Assembly: GCF_014534685.1 (NCBI RefSeq)
Contig: NZ_JACVVX010000003.1
Coordinates: forward strand, 592,327 to 656,326
Direction: 5' to 3'
Source of the DNA: Oryzicola mucosus
Lineage (GTDB): Bacteria; Pseudomonadota; Alphaproteobacteria; Rhizobiales; Rhizobiaceae
DNA length: 64,000 nt
Part shown: positions 48,507 to 58,658 of the stretch, in pieces
Layout: each line of letters opens with the position of its first letter
Position numbering within the stretch: position 1 is the stretch's first letter
Translations under genes and position numbers: made by a program
The notes under the pieces: model-generated
The model's input: only the letters and a program-made list of their open reading frames with translations
Database searches by the model: none
What the model was told of the DNA's origin: nothing

Positions 48507-49540
48507 CCCATCGGGTGTCTGTTGAGGGCCGAATAGGCGCCGGTCACGTGGTGTTCCAACTGCCGCTCAATATCGGCAAGCAAGCTCGATGCGCCGATGC
48601 GGAAGAGATCGGGCTCCAGCCATTCGCGACCCAGTTCTTCCTTCATCAGGAACTGGTAGTTCAGCACATCCTTGGCCGCCGAAATGCCACCGGCCGGCTT
48701 GTAGCCGATCTTGATGCCGGTGCGTTCTTCATAGGCGCGGATGGCCCGCAACATCGTCAGCGTTACCGCAAGCGTTGCATTGACGCCTTCCTTGCCGGTC
48801 GATGTCTTGATGAAATCGGCGCCCGCCATCATGCAGACCAGGGAGGCCTTCGCGACATTGCGCAGCGTCTTCAGGTCACCGGTGCCGAGAATGGCTTTCA
48901 CATGCGCATCGCCGCAGGCAGCGCGATACTCAGTCATTTCGTCGTAGAGGGCCGACCAGTTGCCGGTCAGGACATGTTCGCGGGTGATGACGATATCGAT
49001 CTCCTTGGCGCCATCCGCAACCGAGGCTTCGATTTCCTTGACCTTGAGGTGATGCGGGCTGAGGCCCGCGGGAAAGCCCGTCGAGACGGCGGCAACCGGA
49101 ATACCGGAATTGCCCAAGGCCTCCACGGCGGTTGCGACGTAGCGATGATAGACACAGATCGCACCTGTTGTGATCGAGCGTGCGCCCATACCCAAAGCGT
49201 CGAGGATGTCTGGGCGCACCGGGCTCATCGCCTTGGCGCAGAGCCGCTTGACACGCTCGGGCGTATCGTCGCTGTTGAGCGTGGTGAGATCGATGCAGGT
49301 CACGGCCTTGAGCAGCCAGGCGGCCTGCGCATCCTTCTTCACCGTGCGACGCCCCGGCAGAGTCGCGACCCGGCGTTCCGTGGCCGAGAGATTGACGCGC
49401 GTGTCCATAACCCAGGAAAGATCGAGGGCCATGCCCGGATTGCGCAGGGAGGCGTGGTTCGACAGCTTTACGCCGCCGGCATGGTCAGCCGTGTCGCGGC
49501 GATGGGCAACTTCTGCTTCCAATTGACTTCCTCCCGGCAT
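48503..49540 (-). CDS. deoC: Deoxyribose-phosphate aldolase
   Basis: This is a class I aldolase splitting 2-deoxyribose-5-phosphate into glyceraldehyde-3-phosphate and acetaldehyde. The Schiff-base Lys is in DFIKTSTG and the second Lys in IGYKPAGG. At about 345 residues it is longer than the E. coli enzyme, as in other alphaproteobacteria. The ATG at 49540 has AAGGA six bases upstream. A TTG at 49522 follows a stronger GGGAGGA and may be the true start. It is the first structural gene of the operon and overlaps the ALDH gene. Confidence 0.94.
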   Translation of the reverse strand: MPGGSQLEAEVAHRRDTADHAGGVKLSNHASLRNPGMALDLSWVMDTRVNLSATERRVATLPGRRTVKKDAQAAWLLKAVTCIDLTTLNSDDTPERVKRLCAKAMSPVRPDILDALGMGARSITTGAICVYHRYVATAVEALGNSGIPVAAVSTGFPAGLSPHHLKVKEIEASVADGAKEIDIVITREHVLTGNWSALYDEMTEYRAACGDAHVKAILGTGDLKTLRNVAKASLVCMMAGADFIKTSTGKEGVNATLAVTLTMLRAIRAYEERTGIKIGYKPAGGISAAKDVLNYQFLMKEELGREWLEPDLFRIGASSLLADIERQLEHHVTGAYSALNRHPMG

Positions 49541-49656
49541 CGCATTCCTTTGGGAGCGCGACACATGGCCTGTTAGCTTATTATCATTGGTTTGATAGTT
49601 TCATCACAGAAACAAGCCGTCAAGGCCGTTTTCGAAGAGCGAATGAAAAATTTCGC

Positions 49657-50385
49657 TCAGTCGGATATTTCGGTCATTCCGTCTTCGGTCAACACTGCGT
49701 CGAAGGATTGCATGTCACTGAAGAATGCCGGCTTGAGCTTACCGATCTTGCTTTTGTCGATCAGAAGCACGTTTTTCTGTGCCCGCGACATGGCCTTGCG
49801 CTTGATATCCGCCTCATGAAAATGCGCACATGTCGCCCCGCGCCGGCTATTGACGCCGGCCGCAGACAGGAAGGCGACGTCGATGACCAGCGAGTCGAGC
49901 GTTTCCAGTCCAGAGGATCCAGAAAACGACGCCGAAGCGGGATGATAAAGACCACCCAGCATGACAAGACGGACATTCGGCTTACGCGTCAGTCGCTCGG
50001 CCACATTCAAGGAATAGCACACGGCAGTCAGGTGAATATCGTCGGGTAGAAGATCGACAAGATAGGGCAGCGTCGTCCCACAATCGAAAAAGATCGTTTC
50101 GTCATTGTGGATGTAGCTGACCGCATGGGCGCAGACATCCCTTTTGGCTGCGGCATGACTGTCGGCGGCTTTCGAAATCTCGTAGGGATTGTCGGGTTCG
50201 CCTTCGGCCGCGGGCACGATGTGCCCACCCAGGAAGCCGAAAAGGTCTGAATTGGCGCTGACGTCGCGGCGCACGGTCATTTCGGAAACGCCGAGTATCT
50301 GGGCTGCATTCCGGATGTGAAGAACGCGGTGCTGCGACAGGGCTTCAGACAAGACCTCGATGCGCCGACTCTTGCGACTATTCAT
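49657..50385 (-). CDS. DeoR family transcriptional regulator
   Basis: This is a 242-residue regulator with an N-terminal helix-turn-helix (RVLHIRNAAQILGVSEMTVRRD) and a C-terminal sugar-phosphate sensor domain. The sensor has the DCGTTLPYL and SAAGVNSRRGAT segments. The ATG at 50385 is preferred; longer open frames upstream lack a ribosome binding site. It lies upstream of and in line with the deoC operon, which it probably represses until deoxyribose-5-phosphate appears. A small inverted repeat overlaps its stop codon (49637-49658). Confidence 0.92.
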   Translation of the reverse strand: MNSRKSRRIEVLSEALSQHRVLHIRNAAQILGVSEMTVRRDVSANSDLFGFLGGHIVPAAEGEPDNPYEISKAADSHAAAKRDVCAHAVSYIHNDETIFFDCGTTLPYLVDLLPDDIHLTAVCYSLNVAERLTRKPNVRLVMLGGLYHPASASFSGSSGLETLDSLVIDVAFLSAAGVNSRRGATCAHFHEADIKRKAMSRAQKNVLLIDKSKIGKLKPAFFSDMQSFDAVLTEDGMTEISD

Positions 50386-50566
50386 TTCGGATCTCTTGCT
50401 TGCCTGTTGCATCGACACACCAATCGGATGATGCACGTCACAGGAGTGGAACGATTTGGGCACCTCTGCACATAAACCAGACAATCCGGAAGTCGGTCAA
50501 CATTTACAGCACGCGTCAGCCAATTTGTGTTGTCGTTCCCACATCTTTCTCCCAGCTTTAAAATAA

Positions 50567-50581
50567 TCTGATCATATCAGA
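50567..50581. promoter_or_regulatory. Candidate operator upstream of the DeoR-type gene
   Basis: TCTGAT-CAT-ATCAGA is a perfect six-base inverted repeat in an AT-rich stretch about 180 bases before the regulator start. Its distance is rather long for an autoregulatory site, so confidence is modest. The surrounding 50386-50784 contains no supported gene. Confidence 0.35.
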
Positions 50582-50784
50582 GCATTTTTTTGTGACGATA
50601 TTCTCATTTGAAGATCGAGGTTTGCTCCCGACCTTGCCGGTGCGACGTGGATAGATGGAGTGGGTGCCGGTCTACCCATCTGAGGCATCCTGCTGGATGA
50701 TAATCGGGCTAGATTCATAGGTGGAGGATGGCGACAGACGTACAACACGAGAATCGAGGGCGATCTAGCGAGACAGCCTTTTTC

Positions 50785-51035
50785 CCTCGGCCGCCGGCGG
50801 CGTTGATCTCGTCGGCGACCAGTTGTATGCCGTTACGCGAGTTGATGCCGAACTGGGGGTTCGCCCCCGGACAACAGCTGGATCACGCCGACATTGATCG
50901 TGTGGGCGGCGAAGCCACGGCGCGCGTAGAATGGCATGGTCAGCGCAGTTGCGGCGCCGGCCGCCAGGACCTGGCGGCGCGACAGGCTCAGCGCGGATTT
51001 GGCCTTTCCTTGGGCACCATTCCTCCCAGGGGTAA
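50785..51035 (-). pseudogene. Branched-chain amino acid binding protein (LivK-type) fragment
   Basis: The minus strand encodes a Tat-like signal (SLSRRQVLAAGAATALTM), then TINVGVIQLLSG. After a one-base frame change it continues NPQFGINSRNGIQLVADEIN. This is the first 70-80 residues of a LivK/Amide-binding protein. There is no in-frame start with a good site and the rest of the gene is missing. It is a dead 5' fragment, the last piece of a decayed liv operon. Confidence 0.75.
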
Positions 51036-51067
51036 TTGCCCGAAATGTCGCTCCGGGTGTTGCGCGG

Positions 51068-51478
51068 TCAGATGCCCATTTCGTCGAAGACTTCCTGCGC
51101 AGTACGGAAGCTGTCGATGCCCGCCGGAACGCCGCAATAGATGGCGACCTGCAGCATGATCTCGCGGATTTCTTCCTTGGAGAGACCATTGTTGATCGCG
51201 CCTCGCACATGTAGGCGAAGCTCGTGACTGCGGCCGAGCGCCGAAATCATGCCAAGGTTGAGGATCGAGCGCTCGCGGCGACCGAGGCCCTCGCGGTTCC
51301 ACACGTCGCCCCAGCAGTATTCGGTGACCAACTGCTGCATCGGCCAGTTGTAGTCGGTTGCCTTGTTGACCGAGGCGTCCACATACTCGTCGCCCAGTAC
51401 CTCGCGGCGAGTCTTGAGGCCGGCCTCAAAGCGCTCGCCGGCCGGCGTGCCATCGGGGCGCATGGTCTTTGTAGTCAT
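51068..51478 (-). CDS. Carboxymuconolactone decarboxylase family protein (PcaC-like)
   Basis: This is an intact 136-residue protein with PcaC-like length. The core reads RSHELRLHVRGAINNGLSKEEIREIMLQVAIYCGVPAG, carrying the conserved His and Gly residues of the CMD fold. PcaC decarboxylates 4-carboxymuconolactone in protocatechuate breakdown, but many family members have other roles. It lies between a broken livM and a broken livK gene on the same strand. Its frame is clean although both neighbours are decayed. Confidence 0.88.
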   Translation of the reverse strand: MTTKTMRPDGTPAGERFEAGLKTRREVLGDEYVDASVNKATDYNWPMQQLVTEYCWGDVWNREGLGRRERSILNLGMISALGRSHELRLHVRGAINNGLSKEEIREIMLQVAIYCGVPAGIDSFRTAQEVFDEMGI

Positions 51479-51499
51479 TGTTGCTTCCTTCAGTTGCTC

Positions 51500-51895
51500 A
51501 CGAGTGAGGAGGGGTCGCCGGATCTGGCGGCGAGGAGCGTGCGGCCAGCCGCAATACCTCGGCTACCACCCATGTACCGATCGAAAATAGGGGCCGTCCA
51601 GTCGATAGAGTAGGAGATAGATCGGCACGGCCAGCGCGGCAGGCACCAGGAGAGAAAGGAAGACAGCCACAAACGGATTGATGCCTTAAGTCTGCGCCAG
51701 TACGGAAAGGGCGTAGCCGGCGGCGCCCATGAAGGCGTGCTGGCCCACCGAGACGAGACCCGCATAGCCGGCGAGCAAGTTCCACATCTGCGCAACGGCG
51801 ATGTAGCAGCACAGCACCAGAACCGAACGGATCGTTTCGGTCGATGCCCACCAAGGCATGGAGGCCAGCCCGATCAAAGCCACTACCGCCAGCCG
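51500..51895 (-). pseudogene. Branched-chain amino acid permease LivM fragment
   Basis: Segments in two frames on the minus strand match LivM: LCCYIAVAQMWNLLAGYAGL, VSVGQHAFMGAAGYALSVLA and, after a stop, NPFVAVFLSLLVPAALAVP. The C-terminal two thirds are missing. At its upstream edge the sequence runs directly into LivH sequence, so a deletion or decay joined the two genes. Confidence 0.8.
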
Positions 51896-52443
51896 ATAAT
51901 GAGCGCCTCGAAGGCGTAGATCAGTTGGGCAGGTCCATCAGCCGGCGCAACCGTCTACCGCAATGCCTGAAAGACAGCTGCAAAGCCTAGAATGCTCACC
52001 GCCACCGCTGTGGCCATCGCATAAACGGCGCGCGGGTTGATGCCGGTCATCGCCGCCGCCTCGACATCGGCCGAAGCGGCGCGGACCGCCCGGCCAAAGC
52101 GCGTGCGCTTCAACATAAGATCGATGCCCCATGTGAGCGCCGTGGCCACCGCGAGCACGATCAGCGGCAGGACGCCGACATAGATGCCGCCAACCTCAAT
52201 GGACTGGCTCTCGATCCCATGGCCGGGCAGCGACCGGCTGTTCGCAGACCATATCTGGAGCATCAGGTTCTGCAGCGCGATCGACAGTCCGGAGGTCGCA
52301 ATCAGCGAAGGCAACGGGTCGCTGCCCACCAAGCGGTTGAGGACGGCCTTCTGCAAGTCCCAGCTCATGAGCACAGCAAGCGGCACGAGCACGAAGGCCA
52401 CCGACAGCGGTCCATCCGCAGCGAGGTGGCTGAAATAGAGCAC
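51896..52443 (-). pseudogene. Branched-chain amino acid permease LivH fragment
   Basis: The frame from 52443 to 51955 encodes 162 residues matching the middle and C-terminal part of LivH (SDPLPSLIATSGLSIALQN, FGRAVRAASADVEAAAMTGI). About 60 N-terminal residues are missing. After a stop, further LivH sequence (GPAQLIYAFEALIIG) follows in another frame. The gene is non-functional. Confidence 0.8.
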
Positions 52444-52765
52444 TGGTTGGCAACCTTGCAGAACTTTTCCCTATCCAACTGAATAAAGAGCACCGATGTT
52501 CGTCACCTTCCTGAAATTTGCAGAGAACCGCCGATCCACAACCGCAAAAGTAAGCCAGAACGTGCCTATGCCTTAAGCAATGTACTTCCTTGAGTTATCC
52601 ATTATTACCCCCCATAACTCCGCTTCTTAGGATACCCTACGACGAAGCCGGAGGAGTGGCTAGCTCTTTGTAGGCCATTGGAACGAACTCGCAAGTAGAG
52701 AGTTTAACTGGGTTAGACCGCGATCATCGGGGGTTACGCGGCTTTTTGCTGGGACAAAATTTAAT
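52444..52765. other. Gap upstream of the HWE kinase gene
   Basis: This 322-base stretch separates the liv debris from the kinase gene. It contains the EcfG-like promoter listed separately and no supported gene. Confidence 0.5.
52680..52704 (+). promoter_or_regulatory. EcfG (general stress sigma) type promoter
   Basis: GGAAC, 16 bases and AGTT closely match the alphaproteobacterial EcfG/RpoE2 consensus GGAAC-N16/17-CGTT with one mismatch in the -10 box. It lies 62 bases before the ATG of the HWE kinase gene on the same strand. Confidence 0.5.
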
Positions 52766-54587
52766 ATGAAAAAGACATCGACTTCACGCGCCGGTCAGGG
52801 CGGCAGCAAGGTCGTGGGCCTGGATGGATCCCGCTTTGTTCGGAACGGTAGCGATGCAGCGGACTTCGAGGACTTTTTCGAGAACGGCAGTCTCGCCCTC
52901 CACATCGTTGGACCGGACGGCACCATTATGCACGCCAACAAAGCGGAACTCGAGTTGCTGGGCTACCCAGCGGAGGAATATGTTGGTCGTTCCATAGCCG
53001 ACTTCTACGTCGAGCGGGATTCCATCGATGACATATTGGCACGCCTGACGCGGGGCGAAAAAATCAATAAGTTTCCCGCCCGGTTGCGCGCGAAGGACGG
53101 CTCAATCAAGCATGTCGAAATCACCCTCAAGTGGACAGTTTCGGGACGGTCAATTCATCCATAGCCGATGCTTCACCGTCGATGTCACTGACCTGACGCG
53201 TGCTCGCGATGCGCTCAGGCAGAAGGACGACCAATTTGAGCAGATTCTCGACAGTCTGCCCGTCGCCGTCTACACCACAGACCGCCACGGCAAGATCACC
53301 TACTACAATCGCGCTGCTGCAGAGTTTGCCGGACGTGAGCCGGAAATCGGCAAGGACGAATGGTGCGTCACATTTCGTCTATTCACCGCAGATGGCAAAG
53401 AGCTTGCGCACGACGAGTGCCCCATGGCGATCGCGCTACGTGAAAATCGTCCGATAAGAAACGTCGAGGCGATCGCGCAACGCCCGGACGGCACGCTTTT
53501 CCCCTTCCTGCCCTTCCCGACACCGATACGAGATGCGAACGGCAAGCTTGTTGGTGCAGTGAACACGCTGATCGACCTGAGCGAGCGCAAGCGGATAGAC
53601 GAAGCCGGGCAGCATCTGTCGGCCATCGTGGAATCGTCGTTCGACGCAATCGTCAGCAAGAATTTGGACGGCATCATAACGAGTTGGAACCAAGGCGCCG
53701 AACGCTTGTTTGGCTATTCAGCAGAAGAAGCGGTCGGCAAGCCTGTACACATGCTCATCCCGGCTGATCTCCAGGACGAGGAGCCACGCATTCTGGAGCG
53801 TATCCGCAGCGGCGAACGGGTTGAAACCTATGAGACCGTACGTCAGCGCAAGGATGGCATCCGAATACCGGTGTCACGGACAATTTCTCCTGTACGAAAC
53901 GCCGTTGGACGCATCGTCGGAGCGTCCAAGATCGCGCGTGACATTTCAGCAGCCAGAGAGAGCGAACATCGCATTCGGATGTTGATGCGCGAAGTCAATC
54001 ATCGCGTGAAGAACCAATATTCGGTGATTCTGTCGATGATCCGTGAGGCCAACAAGCGATCGAGTAATCCTGACGACTTCGAACGACAGGTTCGCGAGCG
54101 GATCATGGCCCTGGCACGCTCCCACGACCTTCTCGTCTCGGCAGACTGGAAGGGAGCGACGATCTTCGAGCTGCTCTTGGCGCAGGCCAAACCCTTCGGC
54201 AACGAAGACCGCATCTCGATGTCTGGCCCATCGATTACGCTCAGCCCAAATGCCGTGCAGTATCTCGGGATCGCGTTTCATGAACTGGCCACCAACTCGG
54301 CGAAATACGGCGTGCTTTCGGGTAAGAGCGGCACGATTGCCGTCGAGTGGGAGGTGATCGATTCCATCGCTGGAAAGCTCATGAGGCTGACCTGGAACGA
54401 GACCGATGGACCGAAGGTGCAATCAATTGCCAATGGTGGCTTTGGCACTGTTGTGTTGAAGCGCGTGGCGCCTCAGGCTTTGAGCGGCACGGGTGATCTT
54501 CAATACGGGGCCGACGGGGTCGTTTGGACGCTTGAAGCACCGATGACCTACGTTGAAGCTTCGATTTTCAATGAGGAACCTGCATGA
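52766..54587 (+). pseudogene. PAS-domain HWE-family sensor histidine kinase, frameshifted
   Basis: Read with one frame correction this would be a 606-residue cytoplasmic sensor kinase with three PAS domains and an HWE-type kinase core. The phospho-acceptor box is EVNHRVKNQYSVILSMI, the N box FHELATNSAKYGVLS and the typical W-N-E motif WNETDGPKV. The first 120 residues are in one frame (52766-53164) and the rest in another. Removing one C from CCC at 53124-53126 restores HVEITSSGQFRDGQFI. HWE kinases often feed the PhyR/EcfG stress pathway. It may be a pseudogene, a sequencing error, or switchable at the C run. Confidence 0.85.
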
Positions 54588-54768
54588 TTCAGGGAAAAGG
54601 TCCGCGCGGCCGGCGCTCAATGCGGGTACTTGCAATGCATCTCTTCCAGATTCTCCTGCCGCTCGCGGACAACGCGGGTCGGCCGTTCGGTCAAGAAAAG
54701 TTCGACCGAGTTAAAGAAGATCTGACGGCCGATTTCTTATGGCGATGGCGCTCGTCTAGGGATACAAC

Positions 54769-54974
54769 ATGCCTTCAACTTCAATCCGCAAGAGCGAATA
54801 CGATCCCGATACCGAGGTTCTTTCAGTGTGGTTTGTCGCGAGCGGCAAACGTTATGACTACGAGGCCGTTCCCGCGGAGGTATACGCTGCCTTCAAAGCC
54901 GCCTTTTCAAAGGCCGCTTCTTCAATCAGCACATCCGAGACCATTTCCGCTACCGCCTGAACCCGGAGAACTAG
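54769..54974 (+). pseudogene. KTSC-domain small protein, frameshifted
   Basis: The start (MPSTSIRKSEYDPDTEVLSV) and WFVASGKRYDYEAVPAEVY match KTSC-domain proteins. The expected end, KGRFFNQHIRDHFRYRLNPE, is present in the next frame and ends at 54974. One base is missing near 54908, in TTTTCAAAGG; adding one gives a 68-residue product. As read, translation ends at 54960 after an unrelated 17-residue tail. KTSC domains are found in phage and lysyl-tRNA-synthetase-related proteins; function is unknown. Confidence 0.75.
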
Positions 54975-55128
54975 AGGAGGTTGGTCAGGGACTACGCCCC
55001 CGTTTCGGCATTTGCGGCGCCGGCAGGTTTCGATTCCGGCGACCCCTTGTGTCTCAGAAAAATAGACAGGACGACCAGAACCGCAGTCGACATGAACTCT
55101 GACTGCCAATTCTGGAGTGTCTAACAGA

Positions 55129-57240
55129 CTACAGCTTGACCGCCATTTCTCGGCTCCAGAGCCGAAGTTTGCGGCAGGACTCGATGAACTTGGCGACCGC
55201 CTTCGGATCCTCGAGCTCAATCAGCCCCTCGTCCGCCTCCGGGTCGACACCAGCCTTCCGCAAAAGCGGAATACTCCCCGAAGTGAACGCGATGAACTTG
55301 CAGTGAGCAAAGGCGTCTGCGACGAAATCGCGAGCTGCTGCTTCGCCTGTCAGGCGTTCGCCCCCCTCTTCCGAAAGCATCAACGCCACGGAATCAAACA
55401 GAACCGACGGTCCGCCATCGATCATGTGCTTTGCCGCGATCCAGCTGCCGTCCGCAGCCTCGACGCCGCCGACTTTTAGCGCGATGACCTCCACAACGGC
55501 GCCTTCCTTCTCGATCGCCGTCTGTAGCTTCTTCAGGAGCGACGCATCGGCGCCGGGGCTGACAAGCACGCCCACCTTTCGTCCGGCAAAGCTCTCCGGC
55601 CCGTTCTCGATGATGCTCAGGGCCGGCGACGGCTCGAGATCGTCGCGGGGCGCAACAGCGGCATCCGCCGGCTTGGGCAGTTCCTTCATGCCGAGTTTAT
55701 CGGCGACCGTTTCCGCAAGTCCCTCATCGATGTTCAGCAGATGCGCGACCATCCGCTCGCGGATGGCAACGGTTTCGACTTTGCTGAGCTCGAAGGTCAA
55801 TGCCATGGCGATATGGCGCTGCTCGGGCGCCGTCTGACTGTCGAAGAACTGCCGCGCTTGGCTGTAGTGGTCGGCGAAACTCTCCGGGCGCAACCGAACC
55901 TTCTGACCTTTTTCCGCCTCGGCGAATGACCTAAACCCACGCTCCGGGGACTCCCGCGGGCCTTCGCCAAACGAGTTTGGCTGGTAGTTTACGCGTCCCA
56001 CCGGATTGCGCATCGCCATGTGGCCGTCCTGCTGGAAATGGTGGAACGGGCATTTCGGCGCGTTGATGGGGATGTGGGTGAAGTTGGGGCTGCCCAGACG
56101 CTTCAGCTGCGTGTCCAAGTAGGAGAAATTGCGGCCCTGTAGAAGGGGATCGTTAGAGAAGTCGATACCGGGCGGCACATTTTGCGTCATGAACGCAACC
56201 TGCTCCGTCTCGGCGAAAAAGTTGTCGGGCATCCGATCAAGCACCAGGCGGCCAACTGGTACCGGCGGCAAGATTTCTTCAGGGATCAGTTTGGTCGGGT
56301 CGAGAACGTCAAAGTCGAAACTGTCCGCAAACTTTTGGTCAAAGAGCTGCAGGTTGAGCTCCCATTCCGGAAAATCGCCCGCCTGAATGGCATTCCACAG
56401 GTCGCGCCGGTGGAAATCCGGGTCGGCCCCGTTGATCTTGACGGCTTCGTTCCAGACCACCGACTGCATGCCGAGCTTCGGCTTCCAAATGAATTTGACG
56501 AAGGTGGATTCGTCCTTCGCATTCACCAGCCTGAAAGTGTGTACGCCAAAACCTTGCATGAAGCGGAAGGAGCGGGGGATGGCGCGATCGGACATGACCC
56601 ACATGATCATGTGCATCGATTCCGGCGTGAGGCTGATGAAATCCCAGAAATTGTCGTGCGCCGACTGTGCCTGCGGGAAAGCGCGATCGGGCTCAGGCTT
56701 CACTGAGTGAATGATGTCGGGAAATTTTATAGCATCCTGGATAAAGAATACCGGAATGTTGTTCCCCACGAGATCCCAGTTGCCTTCCTGCGTATAGAAT
56801 TTTACTGCAAATCCTCGCACGTCTCGGGCTAGGTCGAACGAACCTTTCGATCCGGCAACAGTCGAGAAGCGTACGAAGACTGGGGTCTTTTCGCCAGCGC
56901 GCTGGAAGATGTCGGCACGCGTATAGGCCGCTAGCGATTCGTAAGTCTCGAAAAAACCGTGCGCCCCATAGCCCCGCGCGTGCACCACCCGTTCCGGGAT
57001 ACGCTCATGGTCGAAGTGGAAGATCTTTTCCCGGAAGTGGAAATCTTCGATGAGCGTCGGCCCCCGTTCGCCGATCTTCAATGTATTCTGGTCATCAGCT
57101 ACCGGACCACCCTGCGCGGTCGTGAGCACCTCCGTGTCTCCGTCGGCGATCTGATGAAGTTCGCCTCCGTTCCCGCGCGTCAGCTTTTGATCATGGATCG
57201 TCACCGACTTTTCCGATGACTGTCTAGTGGTCTTGGCCAT
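55129..57240 (-). CDS. katE: Large-subunit catalase (KatE/HPII type)
   Basis: This is a 703-residue monofunctional haem catalase of the large clade 2 type. The distal His is in [12 protein letters not shown], the Asn in [12 protein letters not shown] and the haem-ligand Tyr in [15 protein letters not shown]. The final 150-170 residues ([18 protein letters not shown] onward) form the flavodoxin-like domain of HPII catalases. It dismutates hydrogen peroxide. A GGAAC-N17-CATT element 43 bases upstream suggests control by the general stress sigma factor, as known for rhizobial catalases. Confidence 0.96.
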   Translation of the reverse strand: MAKTTRQSSEKSVTIHDQKLTRGNGGELHQIADGDTEVLTTAQGGPVADDQNTLKIGERGPTLIEDFHFREKIFHFDHERIPERVVHARGYGAHGFFETYESLAAYTRADIFQRAGEKTPVFVRFSTVAGSKGSFDLARDVRGFAVKFYTQEGNWDLVGNNIPVFFIQDAIKFPDIIHSVKPEPDRAFPQAQSAHDNFWDFISLTPESMHMIMWVMSDRAIPRSFRFMQGFGVHTFRLVNAKDESTFVKFIWKPKLGMQSVVWNEAVKINGADPDFHRRDLWNAIQAGDFPEWELNLQLFDQKFADSFDFDVLDPTKLIPEEILPPVPVGRLVLDRMPDNFFAETEQVAFMTQNVPPGIDFSNDPLLQGRNFSYLDTQLKRLGSPNFTHIPINAPKCPFHHFQQDGHMAMRNPVGRVNYQPNSFGEGPRESPERGFRSFAEAEKGQKVRLRPESFADHYSQARQFFDSQTAPEQRHIAMALTFELSKVETVAIRERMVAHLLNIDEGLAETVADKLGMKELPKPADAAVAPRDDLEPSPALSIIENGPESFAGRKVGVLVSPGADASLLKKLQTAIEKEGAVVEVIALKVGGVEAADGSWIAAKHMIDGGPSVLFDSVALMLSEEGGERLTGEAAARDFVADAFAHCKFIAFTSGSIPLLRKAGVDPEADEGLIELEDPKAVAKFIESCRKLRLWSREMAVKL

Positions 57241-57542
57241 GCCGATATTTCCTTTGAAAGAAACTGACTTCAGATCACTTTCAATGCTGGCGTTGCCGCT
57301 TAAGTTCCTTGTGCACGCCCCATGTTTTCGCGTTCAGCATTCACTACATCGCCTGCAATCACGACGTATTTTCCAGCGTTGGAGAGGGGAACCCGCCATC
57401 GGGGCCGCTGCCGCGGTTCGCGACCGCAGCAGTGATTGAATGCACTCGACAATTCTTCCTTTGCCCCTGACGTCACGAACGGCTTGGCCGCCAATCAAAG
57501 CGCTCGGTGCGCCGGAAGCGTCTTGGCGATCGCATCGTCGCG
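57241..57542. promoter_or_regulatory. katE upstream region with EcfG-like promoter
   Basis: On the minus strand GGAAC (57304-57308), 17 bases and CATT (57283-57286) resemble the EcfG consensus GGAAC-N16/17-CGTT. The -10 box is 43 bases before the katE start. The rest of the stretch has only unsupported short frames. Confidence 0.45.
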
Positions 57543-58253
57543 TCAGTTCAGAATTGACGCCATAGAGGCGCCTATTTGCCCTCCGGCATAAGCGTCACCG
57601 TACTCGCGGCGTGTCTTTTCGTTGAGCGCAGCCATTGCTGGCAGACTGGCTATTCTACCTGACAGTGCGAGCGTATGAGGCGCGGTTTCCGCCAGAAGCG
57701 CTTCTATCTTGCTGAAGCGGTCGGCTACCGTTGTCCACAGTGTCGATGTAACGATATCTGCGATGCCCGGCCTGCCTTCGCCAAGAAGATCACCGCCGGC
57801 TTCCGTCAGACCATTCCGCTTTCCGAGTTCCTCCCAAATCGTCATCCATTTGCGCAGGCGTGGTATAGCTTTTTGCCAGCGGTCTTCGGTCCACATGTCG
57901 CGACCGCCTTGCAAGGTCAACTCGTCGATCACGTCGTTGGCGTCATTCACAACCTTCATAGTTAGGGCGCGCAGTTCCGGCGTCGACGGCATTAGGTTCA
58001 GCGTTTCACCAAGGTAAAGAATAATGGCGGGCATCTGAGAGATTGCAAAGCCATTGGTGTTGTCGATCAAGACGGGCGGACCCATGAAGGGAACCGCCAT
58101 TTCAGCGACAGGGCCCTTCATGAACTCCGAGATTGCAGCATCGTCGATTTCTGTCCAATCCTTCCCCGCAAAAGCCAAAACGGCGCGGACAAATTGGCCC
58201 CGGAACGGGACGGACCAGTAAAGCAAGCTGTATTGCGTAGTCATGTAATTCAC
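57543..58253 (-). CDS. Glutathione S-transferase family protein
   Basis: This 236-residue protein begins with a thioredoxin-like domain (YSLLYWSVPFRGQFVRAVL) containing the glutathione site near TNGFAISQMPAIILYLGE. A helical domain ends in SLPAMAALNEKTRREYGD. The N-terminus has two possible ATGs three codons apart. It lies upstream of katE on the same strand with a 300-base gap and so has its own promoter. A role in oxidative or electrophile stress fits the neighbourhood. Confidence 0.9.
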   Translation of the reverse strand: MNYMTTQYSLLYWSVPFRGQFVRAVLAFAGKDWTEIDDAAISEFMKGPVAEMAVPFMGPPVLIDNTNGFAISQMPAIILYLGETLNLMPSTPELRALTMKVVNDANDVIDELTLQGGRDMWTEDRWQKAIPRLRKWMTIWEELGKRNGLTEAGGDLLGEGRPGIADIVTSTLWTTVADRFSKIEALLAETAPHTLALSGRIASLPAMAALNEKTRREYGDAYAGGQIGASMASILN

Positions 58254-58658
58254 CTCATGAGGTCGCCACTATTGAGTGTGCCGCCGCCAACGAACCGCAG
58301 AATTAATCAGTGGGAGGCTCGATGTTCGGCACTCCGTTTACGCGTCGCAGCGGCCTTTCCGCCGCCATCATCTTTGTTGACTGTCGCCCAGGTCCTTTCT
58401 CCGACAACCCGCGCTCTTCGTAGCTTTCGGCTATGTGGTCTGTTTGCGTTCCTGCTTATCTTGGTGATCTGAGCTATTCACATCCAATATCGAATTGCGG
58501 ATACCCACGGTCAACTACCTGCTGCAGGCCAATGAGGCGTCTCGGCAACTGCTGGCCTGGGTTGGACAGCTAAACCCTCTTCTCCTAGTGCGCCAACGCA
58601 ATACGAGAAAGAAGCTTAAGGACCCGGGATCAAAATCAGCTCGTTCTGGTTAAGCTAA
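58254..58658. other. 405-base gap between GST and antiporter genes
   Basis: The two genes are divergent and this region must hold both promoters. Short open frames on the plus strand have no recognisable family. No repeat or RNA gene was seen. Confidence 0.5.

Noticed and set aside
49637..49658. Hairpin GAGCGAA/TTCGCTC at the end of the DeoR gene as a terminator
   Set aside because: The stem is only seven bases and no T run follows on the minus strand.
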